64,000 nt of DNA from Cyanobacteria bacterium SBLK (GCA_017746715.1 JAGHZQ010000065.1:248001-312000); one strand, 5' to 3'. Counted from the stretch's first letter, positions 42,035 through 51,285 are shown. Made by a program: numbers and translations. The notes: a model not told the origin generated them from the letters alone.

Positions 42035-42304
42035 ATGGCTGAAAGCAAGTTCAACTCGCCGGTATCGCTATCGGAACGGGAGGTGCAAATTATCGAGCTC
42101 GTATCTAATGGGTTGACCAATCATCAGATTGCTCGCGAATTGGAAATTAGCAAGAGAACGGTAGACAATCACATCAGCAATATTCTAACCAAAACAGCAA
42201 CGGATAATCGCGTTGCTTTGGTGCGTTGGGCGCTGCAATGGGGAAAAGTTTGTATCGATGATGTAAATTGCTGTAGTTTGCCCGAACCCGATGCCGATCG
42301 CTAA
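42035..42304 (+). CDS. Small LuxR-type helix-turn-helix regulator, PedR-like
   Basis: 89 residues consisting almost only of a GerE/LuxR HTH domain: LSEREVQIIELVSNGLTNHQIARELEISKRTVDNHISNI. The C-terminal WALQWGKVCIDDVNCCSL contains three cysteines. This closely resembles the cyanobacterial PedR regulator (Synechocystis ssl0564), which responds to photosynthetic electron transport through a thioredoxin-sensitive cysteine. The next gene's start overlaps its end by 14 bases. Confidence 0.8.
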   Translation: MAESKFNSPVSLSEREVQIIELVSNGLTNHQIARELEISKRTVDNHISNILTKTATDNRVALVRWALQWGKVCIDDVNCCSLPEPDADR

Positions 42305-42881
42305 TGATGGGACATTTCTCTCCCGGTTGCTTTTAGGCGGGAGTGGGTGTTTGTTGGCAGTGGCCTGCACGCGACAAAATTTTATTACCCCACCGACCCA
42401 AAGTTTGGGGGCAACCCTCAATAGCACTTCGGCAGAGAATCATCCCCAATTCTCCTATGACGGTCGTTATGTCGTATTTGCATCGGATCGTCGCAATTAT
42501 CGCCAAATTTACGTTTACGATTTACAACGCCGTCAGTTAGTGCCGCTTCCGGGGTTAAATCAACAGGGAATTTTACAGGATCGACCAGATATTAGTGCCG
42601 ACGGTCGCTACATTGTTTACGTTTCCGAGCGCTCGGGGAAACCGGATATCATGGTTTACGATCGCAAAACCTATCAAACCGAAACGATTACTCGCAATCT
42701 CCTCGGAGAAGTTCGCAATCCCACCGTGAGCGGTAACGGTCGTTTTATTGCTTTTGAAACCAATCGTTCGGGACAATGGGATATTGAAATTTACGATCGC
42801 GGGGCGGGGATCGAGCGATCGACTCCCAATCCTTTTTCTAATTCTGCCCCGACTGTTCCCGACTCCGCACCGGAACCCTAA
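42291..42881 (+). CDS. TolB-like beta-propeller protein, probable lipoprotein or exported
   Basis: 196 residues. Short hydrophobic start with a lipobox-like GSGCLLAVAC, then three TolB/PD40-type blades: PQFSYDGRYVVFASDR, PDISADGRYIVYVSER and PTVSGNGRFIAFETNR, each followed by (I/V)YVYD or IMVYD. Only about half the blades of a full propeller are present. It overlaps the PedR-like gene by 14 bases, so they are translated together. Ends in a Pro/Ser-rich tail. Confidence 0.8.
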   Translation: MPIANDGTFLSRLLLGGSGCLLAVACTRQNFITPPTQSLGATLNSTSAENHPQFSYDGRYVVFASDRRNYRQIYVYDLQRRQLVPLPGLNQQGILQDRPDISADGRYIVYVSERSGKPDIMVYDRKTYQTETITRNLLGEVRNPTVSGNGRFIAFETNRSGQWDIEIYDRGAGIERSTPNPFSNSAPTVPDSAPEP

Positions 42882-42890
42882 ACCGACAAC

Positions 42891-43808
42891 ATGGGGGGAA
42901 TGAGTTCGAGCGGGCTAAGTTTTTTACACGAGCGAAAAATGCAAGAGCGTCCCTTTATCCATATTTCGGTTTTACAGCAAGAATTAATCGCGGGTTTGCA
43001 GATTCGGAGGGGAGGACATTATTTAGATGCGACGGTCGGGGGAGGAGGACATAGTTACGGGATCTGGCAAACCGCACCCGAGGTAAAACTGACCGCCATC
43101 GATCGCGACGAGACGGCCATTGCGGCAGCTCGAGCCCAGTTACCCGCAACCGTACAATTTTGGCAGGGCAATTTTGCCGATTACCATCCCCTCGATCTTA
43201 AATTTGATGGGATTATTGCCGATCTGGGGGTGAGTTCTCCCCAATTCGACAATCGCGATCGCGGGTTTAGCTTTCAACAAGAGGCGGCATTGGATATGCG
43301 AATGGATCGCCGTCAAAAACTCACGGCTGCCGAGATTGTCAATCGGCGATCGCAAAAAGAACTGGCCGATATTATTTATCAATATGGAGAAGAACGACTC
43401 TCGCGACGGATTGCCGGACGAATTGTAGAAAAACGTCCTTTGCAAACAACAAAAGAATTAGCAGACCTGATTTATTATGCCGTTCCTGCTAAATATCGCC
43501 ATGGGAAGATTCATCCGGCAACGCGAACCTTTCAAGCCTTGAGACTTGTCGTTAATGCGGAGCTAGAATCCTTAGAAAAGTTGATTCGTATTGCGCCAGA
43601 ATGGTTAAAGATTGGCGGGCGTATTGGTATTATCAGCTTTCACAGCTTAGAAGATCGCATTGTCAAACATGGTTTTCGCAATGCAAATGATTTGAAAGTA
43701 ATCACTAAAAAACCGATTATTGCTGGAGACGAAGAGCGGCAAAATAATCCTCGTTCTCGGTCTGCCAAACTTCGCTTCGCCGAACGAATCGAAAACCGTA
43801 GGTATTGA
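42891..43808 (+). CDS. rsmH: 16S rRNA (cytosine(1402)-N4)-methyltransferase RsmH
   Basis: 305 residues. SAM-binding LDATVGGGGHSYGI, ADLGVSSPQFD with the catalytic region, the DRGFSF motif, and the C-terminal RIGIISFHSLEDRIVK are all RsmH hallmarks. It N4-methylates C1402 at the ribosomal P site. ATGs at 42900 (behind a strong GGGGGG Shine-Dalgarno) and at 42939 (MQERPFIHISVL, where the conserved body begins) are alternatives. It follows the TolB-like gene by 9 bases. Confidence 0.95.
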   Translation: MGGMSSSGLSFLHERKMQERPFIHISVLQQELIAGLQIRRGGHYLDATVGGGGHSYGIWQTAPEVKLTAIDRDETAIAAARAQLPATVQFWQGNFADYHPLDLKFDGIIADLGVSSPQFDNRDRGFSFQQEAALDMRMDRRQKLTAAEIVNRRSQKELADIIYQYGEERLSRRIAGRIVEKRPLQTTKELADLIYYAVPAKYRHGKIHPATRTFQALRLVVNAELESLEKLIRIAPEWLKIGGRIGIISFHSLEDRIVKHGFRNANDLKVITKKPIIAGDEERQNNPRSRSAKLRFAERIENRRY

Positions 43809-43829
43809 TTCCTTGAAATTCCTTCTGCT

Positions 43830-44729
43830 TTAGAAACTGCCGATAAAAAGATAGGCATGAACCACCGAAGCAATGACACTGAGAAAAGATGCTAAAAGCA
43901 AGGCGATCGCGACCAGTAAATGAATGTGACCTTCGCGTTTGTGGGGATTGAACCCAGGTAATTTTGTCACCAAATACCCCCCGATAAAACCGCCAAAATG
44001 TCCCCAATTATCTACCCTCGGAACTAATAATCCATATACGAAGCCGATTAAAGCATAAGCCCAGCCAATTTGACGAATCGCGGGATCTTTCGTTGTCTGT
44101 CCGTAGGACAGCATTGCCCCAAATAATCCAAAAACTCCCCCCGATGCCCCGATCGAAAAAGAAGCCCCTTGTAAGATGGGCGGTAAAGGCATTAGACCCG
44201 TCCCGGCCAGACTGGTGAGTAAAGAGCCAGTCACTGCAGCCACAATATACAGAATCGTCAAACGACCCGCACCGTAAAACTTTGCCACGCTCGGGGCGAG
44301 ATGGCGAATCCAGAGTAAATTAAAAAGAATATGCAGCACGCTACCATGCAGCCAAGCAGAACTCAAAACCGTCCACCAACGACCGAAAGTAAAAACGGGA
44401 ACGGCTCCCGTCGAGCCTAAAATAAAGGTACTTTGACCGCTCGGGGATAAAAAGTTCAAGAAGCTATTCATCCCCGCACCCCCACCTCCCAAACCGATCC
44501 CCAAGGGATTCATCGCCAGAGAGGCGATATAGAGGGCGATACAACCCCATGTAATAATCGGGATAACGCCAAAATCGTTGCCCAGACGCTGCAAACTGCG
44601 CCGATAGCCCCAAATTCCGGGGTTGCGCCGCCCGCAGTGGGGACAGGTCTTAGCCGTAACTGAGACAATTTTATTGCAGGAGGGACAGCTAACGGAACCC
44701 TCGGTTTGACGTTCGAACATCAACTTCAA
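43830..44729 (-). CDS. Rhomboid intramembrane serine protease with zinc ribbon
   Basis: 299 residues. An N-terminal zinc ribbon (Cys 15, 18, 29 and 32 in CPSC and CPHC) is followed by a six-helix rhomboid core with the catalytic serine in GASGGVFGLF (about residue 195) and the catalytic histidine in GHFGGFIGGYL (about 250), plus the conserved HILFNLLWIRHL in loop 1. It cleaves membrane proteins within the bilayer. The zinc ribbon should sit on the cytosolic side. Confidence 0.92.
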   Translation of the reverse strand: MKLMFERQTEGSVSCPSCNKIVSVTAKTCPHCGRRNPGIWGYRRSLQRLGNDFGVIPIITWGCIALYIASLAMNPLGIGLGGGGAGMNSFLNFLSPSGQSTFILGSTGAVPVFTFGRWWTVLSSAWLHGSVLHILFNLLWIRHLAPSVAKFYGAGRLTILYIVAAVTGSLLTSLAGTGLMPLPPILQGASFSIGASGGVFGLFGAMLSYGQTTKDPAIRQIGWAYALIGFVYGLLVPRVDNWGHFGGFIGGYLVTKLPGFNPHKREGHIHLLVAIALLLASFLSVIASVVHAYLFIGSF

Positions 44730-44750
44730 TTCTGGGGAATCGTTGCTATC

Positions 44751-45647
44751 TTAACGCGGATTGGAGAAAGGAAGCGCTTGTCGTTTCTGTCGTTGCGATC
44801 GCGATCTTCGTCGTTGCAGGCTTTTCAGTAGAAATTGTCCGTATCGCCGCGATCGTGTCAGGGATAAGCGAGGGAATCTCAGGCGCAATAAGTGTTGAAT
44901 GTATTGAAGATACTGAGCGATCGTTACTTTACTTTCTCCTTCACTGCGTTCTTGGAAAATATATCCAACCTCTTCAATGCGATCGAAACTGCCGCGCCCC
45001 AAGACTTCAATTAAAATTTTGTAGCCCGTCGGTTTCATTTCCTTGCCTTGAATGGCATCGCGACGCAAGAGAAAATAACCGCTTAAGGGATCGCTAACGC
45101 GACCGACCACCCGAGGTAAAACGATTAATCCCAAAAGTTGAGCGCCTCGAGAGAGAATGCGACGGGCTAAACTCCACTCACTGACCCCTCCCCCTTCCAC
45201 GTGACGGCTGGCAACCGCCAGATCTGCTCCTCGTTCCATTTTTGCATACAATTGCAAGAGGGCTTCTGGCGGATGTTGCAAGTCAGCATCGATCGCCCCC
45301 AAAATTTTCCCTTTCGCCACTTGCCATCCGCGAATAATTGCGGTTGAGAGTCCTTTTTCTGCTTGGCGGCGCATGACTTTGACTTGAGGATAGGATTGAG
45401 CAACGTTTAAAGCGACTTCCCACGTCCGATCCGGACTGTTATCGTCAACGATAATTAACTCATAGCGATCGCGAATTTTTTTATCCAATAAGTGAGTTAA
45501 CTGTTCGACAACTGCCTTAATATTTTGACTTTCTTTATAGGTGGGAATAATTAAGGAAAATTCGATCTTTCCTTGTTTGGGAGGAAAGGTGGGAATCTCC
45601 GTAACGAGCAATCGTCCGGCGGGAACGGGCAGGAGAGGTGGATGCAT
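44751..45647 (-). CDS. Polyprenol-phosphate mannosyltransferase-like GT2 glycosyltransferase
   Basis: 298 residues. GT-A motifs IIPTYKESQNIKAVV, IVDDNSPDRTWEV and the DxD in AIDADLQHPPE, plus VGRVSDPLSGYFLLRR, match the dolichol-phosphate-mannose synthase branch of GT2. A basic Arg-rich C-terminus (RSRRYGQFLLKSLQRRRSRSQRQKRQ) replaces the membrane helices of some members. It follows the methyltransferase gene on the same strand. Confidence 0.85.
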   Translation of the reverse strand: MHPPLLPVPAGRLLVTEIPTFPPKQGKIEFSLIIPTYKESQNIKAVVEQLTHLLDKKIRDRYELIIVDDNSPDRTWEVALNVAQSYPQVKVMRRQAEKGLSTAIIRGWQVAKGKILGAIDADLQHPPEALLQLYAKMERGADLAVASRHVEGGGVSEWSLARRILSRGAQLLGLIVLPRVVGRVSDPLSGYFLLRRDAIQGKEMKPTGYKILIEVLGRGSFDRIEEVGYIFQERSEGESKVTIAQYLQYIQHLLRLRFPRLSLTRSRRYGQFLLKSLQRRRSRSQRQKRQALPFSNPR

Positions 45648-45731
45648 TTGAATGGGATTTTGTTATAGAGGCAATTATTGCACCCCAGAATACCATAGAT
45701 ATTTCTTTTGACAATCCATATTCTGCCTGCA

Positions 45732-46409
45732 TTATTTCTCGATCGCAATTCCGGCAATATGAGGGCTAACAATGGGAAAAGAGACAGCAAATTCCTGAAA
45801 TTTAACTAAATCAAATCCGCTTTTTGCCATCGCTTCTCCTGTTTCTCGGTTAGGGTGACAACGATCGAAAAGAATTTGCCATGCCGGTTTTAAGCTATTT
45901 TGCAGGATTCTTGCGGTCGTTCCTGATTTAGCGGCAATATGTTCGATAAAAATAAACTTTCCTCCCGGTTTGAGAACGCGGGTAATTTCTTTTAAACTGG
46001 TTTCTAAATGGTTGACCGAACAGAGAACGTGAGTGCTGATTACCGTATCGATACAACCATTTTCAACGGGAATTGTCTCGGCAAATCCTTGATAAATATG
46101 ACTTTCTCGCAAGCCGACTTTTTCGACTTCTTTTTGTAAATAAGCGTGCATAAAAGGATTGGGTTCGATGCCAATCCAATGAATGATTTGGGGATAATAC
46201 CATAAATTGGCGCCTGCACCCGGGCCGATTTCTAAAATAGTATCCCCTTCAGAGAGTTCTGCAAATAACTGTTGCTTGAGGTCTGCAAGAGTGGCACAAT
46301 CGGGATAGTTTTTTAAGGCAATGCGGCGATCGCTCTCAAGGCCGGTTTTCGACATTCCCCAAGCAAACAAGCGTTTTTGCATTCGCGCAACGGGATTATT
46401 GAGTTTCAT
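45732..46409 (-). CDS. SAM-dependent methyltransferase (Methyltransf_11 type)
   Basis: 225 residues. Motif I ILEIGPGAGANLWYY, acidic loop GIEPNPF, motif IV DTVISTHVLCSV and LKPGGKFIFIEHI define a class I SAM methyltransferase like METTL7-type proteins. No membrane segment. Substrate unknown. The upstream membrane gene's stop lies 3 bases from this start, so the pair is co-transcribed. Confidence 0.85.
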   Translation of the reverse strand: MKLNNPVARMQKRLFAWGMSKTGLESDRRIALKNYPDCATLADLKQQLFAELSEGDTILEIGPGAGANLWYYPQIIHWIGIEPNPFMHAYLQKEVEKVGLRESHIYQGFAETIPVENGCIDTVISTHVLCSVNHLETSLKEITRVLKPGGKFIFIEHIAAKSGTTARILQNSLKPAWQILFDRCHPNRETGEAMAKSGFDLVKFQEFAVSFPIVSPHIAGIAIEK

Positions 46410-46412
46410 GGG

Positions 46413-47594
46413 TTAAACAAACAGGAAATACTGGGGGTATTGTCCCATAACCCATGCCGAGGCAAAAAGTAAAATTGCCAATCCCAAAGTTGCCCAAGCG
46501 ACGGTTTGTTTATGCCAAGGAAGCTCGAAATATTTTTCGATAATATACATGAAGAAAAACGTGCCGCCAATGCCTTGTAATTGAGGAATTTGACCCACTG
46601 CACCCAAATATAGGGCGATCGCCCCTGAAGCAATGGTAACGGGTTGTAAAATCGCATATTCTCTTTTGCGATCGCTATACCATTTGGACGACCAAATTAA
46701 CAACCCGAGGAAATAAACAAACGTGCCAACAAAAAGAACACCGGGGGCAAAAATGGCAAAATAAGAAAGTTGAAGACGACCAAGGCGAATGGTAACGTAA
46801 AAGATAAGAAATGCTAAAGAAGAGAGAGTTGTTCTTGGTAATAAAGAGCGTTGCGTAAATCCAAAAGAATAAACGCCGGGGATAACCACGATCGCGAATC
46901 CTAAATATGCCTCCAAAGCGATTGCACTAATAAATCCGAGAACCGTACTTTGGTGGAGAATGGCGATCGCGCTCCAAATTAAGAAGATTAGCAAACACCC
47001 CAAAGAATAAGGATCGGTTTTCAGTTTTTCGCACAATTTTTTAGCAAATTTGGGATGTAAATAATAGGAGAATCCTAAAGCTCCGATAAAACCCAAACAC
47101 CCCGGCAGGGCGATATATTCTCGAAGGGAAGAATGCAGGTAATAACTGCCTACCATTGTTCCCATACAACCTAAATATACGGCAATTTCGTAAGCGGTCG
47201 CGGGAATTGCTCTTAATAAAGGCAGTAAATAAAGTTGTGCCAACCAACCCAAAGAAACAACTAACAAAATGCTGGAAAATATCCAAATGACATGGGATAG
47301 AGTAAAAACGCCTCGCACTCGCTGCAATAATTTTGCCGCACTGCGATCGGGTTGAGTTTGATAATAATTCTGTTGCTGTCGTGCTATAGTTGGCGCGAGA
47401 ATTTCGCGGGTTTCTAAGTCCCTAACAATTTCTAAACGGTGTTGCAAGGGAATGGTTTCGATCGCGGTGTTGATATTATCTGCTAAAACCGTTCCACAAA
47501 GCCAGCATTGCAAGTAAAAAAACAAGGCGATCGCACAACAAAGTCTTTCGATCGTCTTGGCATACGATCGATATATTATCCTAAAATTTTTCAT
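46413..47594 (-). CDS. Multi-pass membrane protein of unknown function
   Basis: 393 residues from ATG 47594 (the frame reaches 47633). A signal-like first segment (LCCAIALFFYLQCWLCGTVLA) precedes a soluble part with DNINTAIETIPLQHRLEIVRDLETREIL, and then nine or ten hydrophobic helices. No transporter or enzyme family was recognised. Three bases separate it from the methyltransferase gene downstream. Confidence 0.75.
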   Translation of the reverse strand: MKNFRIIYRSYAKTIERLCCAIALFFYLQCWLCGTVLADNINTAIETIPLQHRLEIVRDLETREILAPTIARQQQNYYQTQPDRSAAKLLQRVRGVFTLSHVIWIFSSILLVVSLGWLAQLYLLPLLRAIPATAYEIAVYLGCMGTMVGSYYLHSSLREYIALPGCLGFIGALGFSYYLHPKFAKKLCEKLKTDPYSLGCLLIFLIWSAIAILHQSTVLGFISAIALEAYLGFAIVVIPGVYSFGFTQRSLLPRTTLSSLAFLIFYVTIRLGRLQLSYFAIFAPGVLFVGTFVYFLGLLIWSSKWYSDRKREYAILQPVTIASGAIALYLGAVGQIPQLQGIGGTFFFMYIIEKYFELPWHKQTVAWATLGLAILLFASAWVMGQYPQYFLFV

Positions 47595-47719
47595 CGGTCG
47601 CTTTCCTCTCAGACCTTCTTTCTTCCTTATCATGAAGGCGATCGCATTTAGGAAATTAAAAAAGCGACCAATTTTTTAATTGTCTGAGAACTTCCAGATT
47701 CTCCTCCGTATTGGGAGAA

Positions 47720-48253
47720 TTATTGCCAAGGAATCGAGCCTGTCGGACAATCTAACTCTTGATTAAGAATAGGTTCTGTTGGCAATTTAGGGGCAGTTGT
47801 GGACGGTTTTTCGGTCTGGCACATATTAACGACTGCTTCGTAATTATCTCCTTCTTTTTTTCCGTAGACAATTCCTGTATAACTGTGCAAATTTTCCTTC
47901 TTCGCCGTTGCCGTCATGGTCACGCTATGGGTGGGATCGCCGTGGGACAGCATGGCAAATTTATAATCGGGGGTATCCAACTTAAAATCGAGCGCGAGTT
48001 CTTTGAGAGAGGCGGTTAATTCGCCATTGGTTTTATAATAGGCTTCTTGACCTCGGGCGACGGTTTGAATGTAAAATTTAGCTTGTTGTTCGCCGTCCAA
48101 TTTGGGAATTTGCAAGCTAACTTTGCAACTTGCTACAACAAGTGGACTCAAACAGAGGAGGACTTTGCTCCCTTTAGCCAATATTTGCCAAATGGATTGT
48201 TTTTGATGGGAGACGATCGCGCGCTGACAAACCATTTGCTCGTAAGATTTCAT
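47720..48253 (-). CDS. Type IV pilin-like lipoprotein
   Basis: 177 residues from ATG 48253, which has a good AAGGA Shine-Dalgarno; the frame reaches 48379 but the added part is implausible. The N-terminus ends LLCLSPLVVASC, a lipobox with the cysteine at about residue 43, instead of a prepilin leader. The body (AKFYIQTVARGQEAYYKTNGELTASLKELAL... TATAKKENLHSYTGIVYGKK) matches the C-terminal globular domain of cyanobacterial pilin/GspH-type proteins. Probably an outer-leaflet lipoprotein using a pilin fold. Confidence 0.75.
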   Translation of the reverse strand: MKSYEQMVCQRAIVSHQKQSIWQILAKGSKVLLCLSPLVVASCKVSLQIPKLDGEQQAKFYIQTVARGQEAYYKTNGELTASLKELALDFKLDTPDYKFAMLSHGDPTHSVTMTATAKKENLHSYTGIVYGKKEGDNYEAVVNMCQTEKPSTTAPKLPTEPILNQELDCPTGSIPWQ

Positions 48254-48331
48254 TATCCTTAACAATGAAGTTGTAGAACTCCCTACAATAATTTGAGAGA
48301 ACATTCCGAACATTGTTCCCCTAACCCAAAA

Positions 48332-49606
48332 ATGACTGAATTGGATGCAGAGACTCGAGGTAGCGATCGCTCTAATCAACGCTTTGGCGTTTTACAGGGG
48401 GCGAAAAACCGCTTGCAGAAACTTTTTCCCGTCGATCGCGCGGCACAAAAAGTAGTCGATTTGTTTAGCGTTAGCGACGATCGCCTTGCTGAAATTTTAG
48501 CCGAGGCGCGATCGCGCTTGCCAACCACAGAAGCCTTATTAATGGGCAAACCCCAAGCGGGAAAAAGTTCCATCGTGCGAGGACTGACGGGAGTTTCGGC
48601 AGAAATTATCGGTCAGGGGTTTCGCCCTCACACCCAAAATACGCAACGATATGCTTATCCCTCGGAAGATTTACCGTTGTTGATCTTTACCGATACCGTC
48701 GGGTTAGGAGATATCGGACAAAATACCGAGGCGATCGCGGCAGAATTACTAGCACAATTACAACAGGAAAACCGCCACGCCAAAATTCTGATTTTAACGG
48801 TCAAAATCAATGATTTTGCGATCGCGACGTTGCGAGAGATTACAGAGAAATTGCGTCAAAAATATCCTCACATTCCTTGTTTGCTGGCAGTAACTTGCTT
48901 GCACGAAATCTATCCCCCCGATCTGGCCGATCATCCCCCCTATCCGCCGACTTTGGAAACCTGCGATCGCCCTTATTCTGCCTTAAAAGAAGCCTTTGCG
49001 GGATTGTGCGATCGCGCTGTCCTTATTGATTTTACCTTAGAGGAAGACGGCTATACGCCCGTTTTTTACGGCTTAGAGGCGTTGCGAGATGCCCTGGGAG
49101 ATTTGTTACCGGAGGCAGAGGCACAGGCGATCTATCAATTATTGGACGAGACAGGGGGAAAAGCCTTGGGGGATTTGTATCGGGATGTAGGACGACGCTA
49201 TGTTACCGCATTTGCCGCGATCGCGGCGACTTTGGCGGCAGTGCCTTTGCCCTTTGCAACCATGCCCGTTTTAACGGCATTGCAAGTATCGATGGTAGGA
49301 GTTTTGGGAAAGTTATACGGGCAAATTCTCACCCCGTCCCAAGCTGGTGGTATTGTCAGCGCGATCGCGGGGGGATTTTTGGCTCAGGCGATCGGGCGGG
49401 AGTTAATTAAGTTCGTACCGGGTTTTGGCAGTATTATCGCTGCATCTTGGGCAGCAGCTTATACTTTTGCTTTAGGTGAGGGAGCTTGCGTGTATTTTGG
49501 CGATTTAATGGGGGGAAAGAAACCCGATCCCGCACGCATTCAAGAAGTTATGGGCGAGTCTTTTCAAAAGGCAAAAGAACGATTTTCGAGGAAAAACGAA
49601 CCATGA
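48332..49606 (+). CDS. GTPase with C-terminal DUF697 domain
   Basis: 424 residues from ATG 48332. G1 GKPQAGKSSIVRGL (about 64-77), G3 DTVGLGD (about 113), a G4-like LLAVTCLHEIY, and after about residue 290 a membrane-interacting helical DUF697 region (AFAAIAATLAAVPLPFATMPVLTALQVSMVGVLGKLYG, then AGGIVSAIAGGFLAQAIG). Similar GTPase-DUF697 proteins act at membranes in stress or envelope homeostasis; the role here is unknown. The stop overlaps the start of the next gene (ATGA). Confidence 0.87.
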   Translation: MTELDAETRGSDRSNQRFGVLQGAKNRLQKLFPVDRAAQKVVDLFSVSDDRLAEILAEARSRLPTTEALLMGKPQAGKSSIVRGLTGVSAEIIGQGFRPHTQNTQRYAYPSEDLPLLIFTDTVGLGDIGQNTEAIAAELLAQLQQENRHAKILILTVKINDFAIATLREITEKLRQKYPHIPCLLAVTCLHEIYPPDLADHPPYPPTLETCDRPYSALKEAFAGLCDRAVLIDFTLEEDGYTPVFYGLEALRDALGDLLPEAEAQAIYQLLDETGGKALGDLYRDVGRRYVTAFAAIAATLAAVPLPFATMPVLTALQVSMVGVLGKLYGQILTPSQAGGIVSAIAGGFLAQAIGRELIKFVPGFGSIIAASWAAAYTFALGEGACVYFGDLMGGKKPDPARIQEVMGESFQKAKERFSRKNEP

Positions 49607-49944
49607 AACATTTAATCTCGAAACTGTTAGGAATGGGAGCGATCGCCGCGATTGTTTTTTGTCCCCCTTCTGTTTTAGCAAATGCCGACTTCGATCCCGA
49701 AAGCTGCACGTATCGCGGTAAAAAACTTGCAGGAAAGGTGAAAGTTGTTGAGAGTTTTCCTGATTTGAAGGTAAAACCCGTCATCTCGTTTCCCGATTTG
49801 AAGGTAAAACCCGTCACCTCGTTTCCCGATGATTGCGGAGAGTGGCAATTTGTGGAACATTTCCCCGATTTTAAAATTAAGTTTGTGGAAAGTTTTCCCG
49901 ATATCGAGATTAAATTTGTCGAGTCCTTTCCGGGAGTTGATTGA
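49603..49944 (+). CDS. Exported repeat protein, probable 7(1) septoil knot domain
   Basis: 113 residues. A signal peptide (MKHLISKLLGMGAIAAIVFCPPSVLA) is followed by CTYRGKKLAGKVK and six short repeats ending in (S/H)FPD or SFPG: VVESFPDL, PVISFPDL, PVTSFPDD, FVEHFPDF, FVESFPDI, FVESFPGV, with a CGEW in the middle that supplies a second cysteine. This spacing and wording match what I recall of the '7(1) septoil knot' family, tiny proteins whose chain forms a seven-crossing knot. Two 33-base units (49762-49794, 49795-49827) are identical but for one base. ATG overlaps the GTPase stop by four bases, so it is translationally coupled. Confidence 0.8.
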   Translation: MKHLISKLLGMGAIAAIVFCPPSVLANADFDPESCTYRGKKLAGKVKVVESFPDLKVKPVISFPDLKVKPVTSFPDDCGEWQFVEHFPDFKIKFVESFPDIEIKFVESFPGVD

Positions 49945-49998
49945 TTTATTGATTTAGTAGGATACTGTTAAAAACAGCGTAAGTACCAAAGTATATAT

Positions 49999-51186
49999 CT
50001 ATCTATTTAGTAGTTTCTGTTGAAAATTCTTGCAGTCTTCAATGAGAGGGATACCCAAATGATGTGATATTTCAGAACTTTTCTCATAAAAATGCAAAGC
50101 CAGATCGGGTCGATCGGAAAAAAGAGCGACTTCTGCTAAGTTTTGATAAACAAAGGCTGCGGTATAAACGTTACCAATCTTGCTGCATATCTGTAAGCAT
50201 TGTTCGTAATATTGCACGGCTTCTGAAATTCGATTGAGAATGACTAATGTTCCCGCGAGGTTACAAAGAACTTCACTTTCGGTCATTGGGTCTTTAATAG
50301 TTCTTGAAAGAGCAAGACATTCTTGATAAAGAACCATTGCTCGCTCGTCCTCTTCCATATCACCGTAGACATTAGCAAGATTAAGCAATGCCGCGCACTC
50401 GCTACTTGGATTCTGATAGTTTCTTGCACGCTCCAAACCTTTTTCTAGGTATAAAATCGCATTTTGATAATCTTGTAATTCTCTATAAGCTCCTCCTATA
50501 TTTCCTAGTAAAGAGGATTCATCCGCATTATCTTGCGTGACTTCCATAAGATTCAGGGCATTGTGATAGAGTTCAATTGCCGTCTGAGCTTTCCCTAAAG
50601 AACATTGAATATTCCCCAAATTTGCGAAAGCTGCAACTTGACCAGAAGAATCATCAATTCGGTCGGCAATTTCTAGACCTTGTTCTATATATATTTTAGC
50701 TTCTTCATATTTTCCTAAATCATGATAAACACTTCCTAAATGAATGAGTGCAGTGCTAAGATATTCAGAGTTATCATCATTTTGATACTTTTCGACAATA
50801 CTTTCGTACAGGTCGATCGCTTCTAAAAATCGTGACATCTCATTGCAAGAGTTCCCCCACGTATTGAGAATAATAGTATCTAAATCATCATCTAACTTGC
50901 CAATCAGTTTCTGACACAGCTCGATTGATGCAAGAAATCCCCCCCAAATATTTAATTGTTGATGGAGCTGATTGGGGAGCAGTGGTGGTGACTCTAAAAG
51001 GAAAATTTGGGCGGCGGCTCCCCAATCCTCAACCTCAGCATAATGATAAAATGCTTCTAGCAATCCTCGTATTTTAATTAGATTAGAAGCATTTGTCGGT
51101 GGATGATAACGGTTCAACCAGTTGTTAGCAGCTCGATAGTGAGCGCTTGCAAAAGAAGAGAGATTAGTTTTTTTGAAATGAGTCAA
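49999..51186 (-). CDS. Tetratricopeptide repeat protein
   Basis: 395 residues of nine or more TPR units of the soluble NB-ARC/LGN-like kind (for example LIHLGSVYHDLGKYEEAKIYIEQGLEIA, FANLGNIQCSLGKAQTAIELYHNALNL, LGNIGGAYRELQDYQNAILYLEKGLERA). No NTPase or other domain is fused. A short N-terminal helical region (SSFASAHYRAANNWLNRYHP) precedes them. Likely a scaffold; partner unknown. Confidence 0.88.
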   Translation of the reverse strand: MTHFKKTNLSSFASAHYRAANNWLNRYHPPTNASNLIKIRGLLEAFYHYAEVEDWGAAAQIFLLESPPLLPNQLHQQLNIWGGFLASIELCQKLIGKLDDDLDTIILNTWGNSCNEMSRFLEAIDLYESIVEKYQNDDNSEYLSTALIHLGSVYHDLGKYEEAKIYIEQGLEIADRIDDSSGQVAAFANLGNIQCSLGKAQTAIELYHNALNLMEVTQDNADESSLLGNIGGAYRELQDYQNAILYLEKGLERARNYQNPSSECAALLNLANVYGDMEEDERAMVLYQECLALSRTIKDPMTESEVLCNLAGTLVILNRISEAVQYYEQCLQICSKIGNVYTAAFVYQNLAEVALFSDRPDLALHFYEKSSEISHHLGIPLIEDCKNFQQKLLNR

Positions 51187-51285
51187 GGGTATTTTCCTCT
51201 AAAAGTCAAGAAATAACTCGACCTATATGTTTAGCTTCTATAGTTTTGTCGAGAAACTAAAACTGCTTTGTGACAGTGTATTGAT

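Noticed and set aside
49762..49827. Possible sequencing or assembly duplication in the knot protein
   Set aside because: The two 33-base units differ by one base and keep the repeat pattern, as expected for unequal crossover rather than error.
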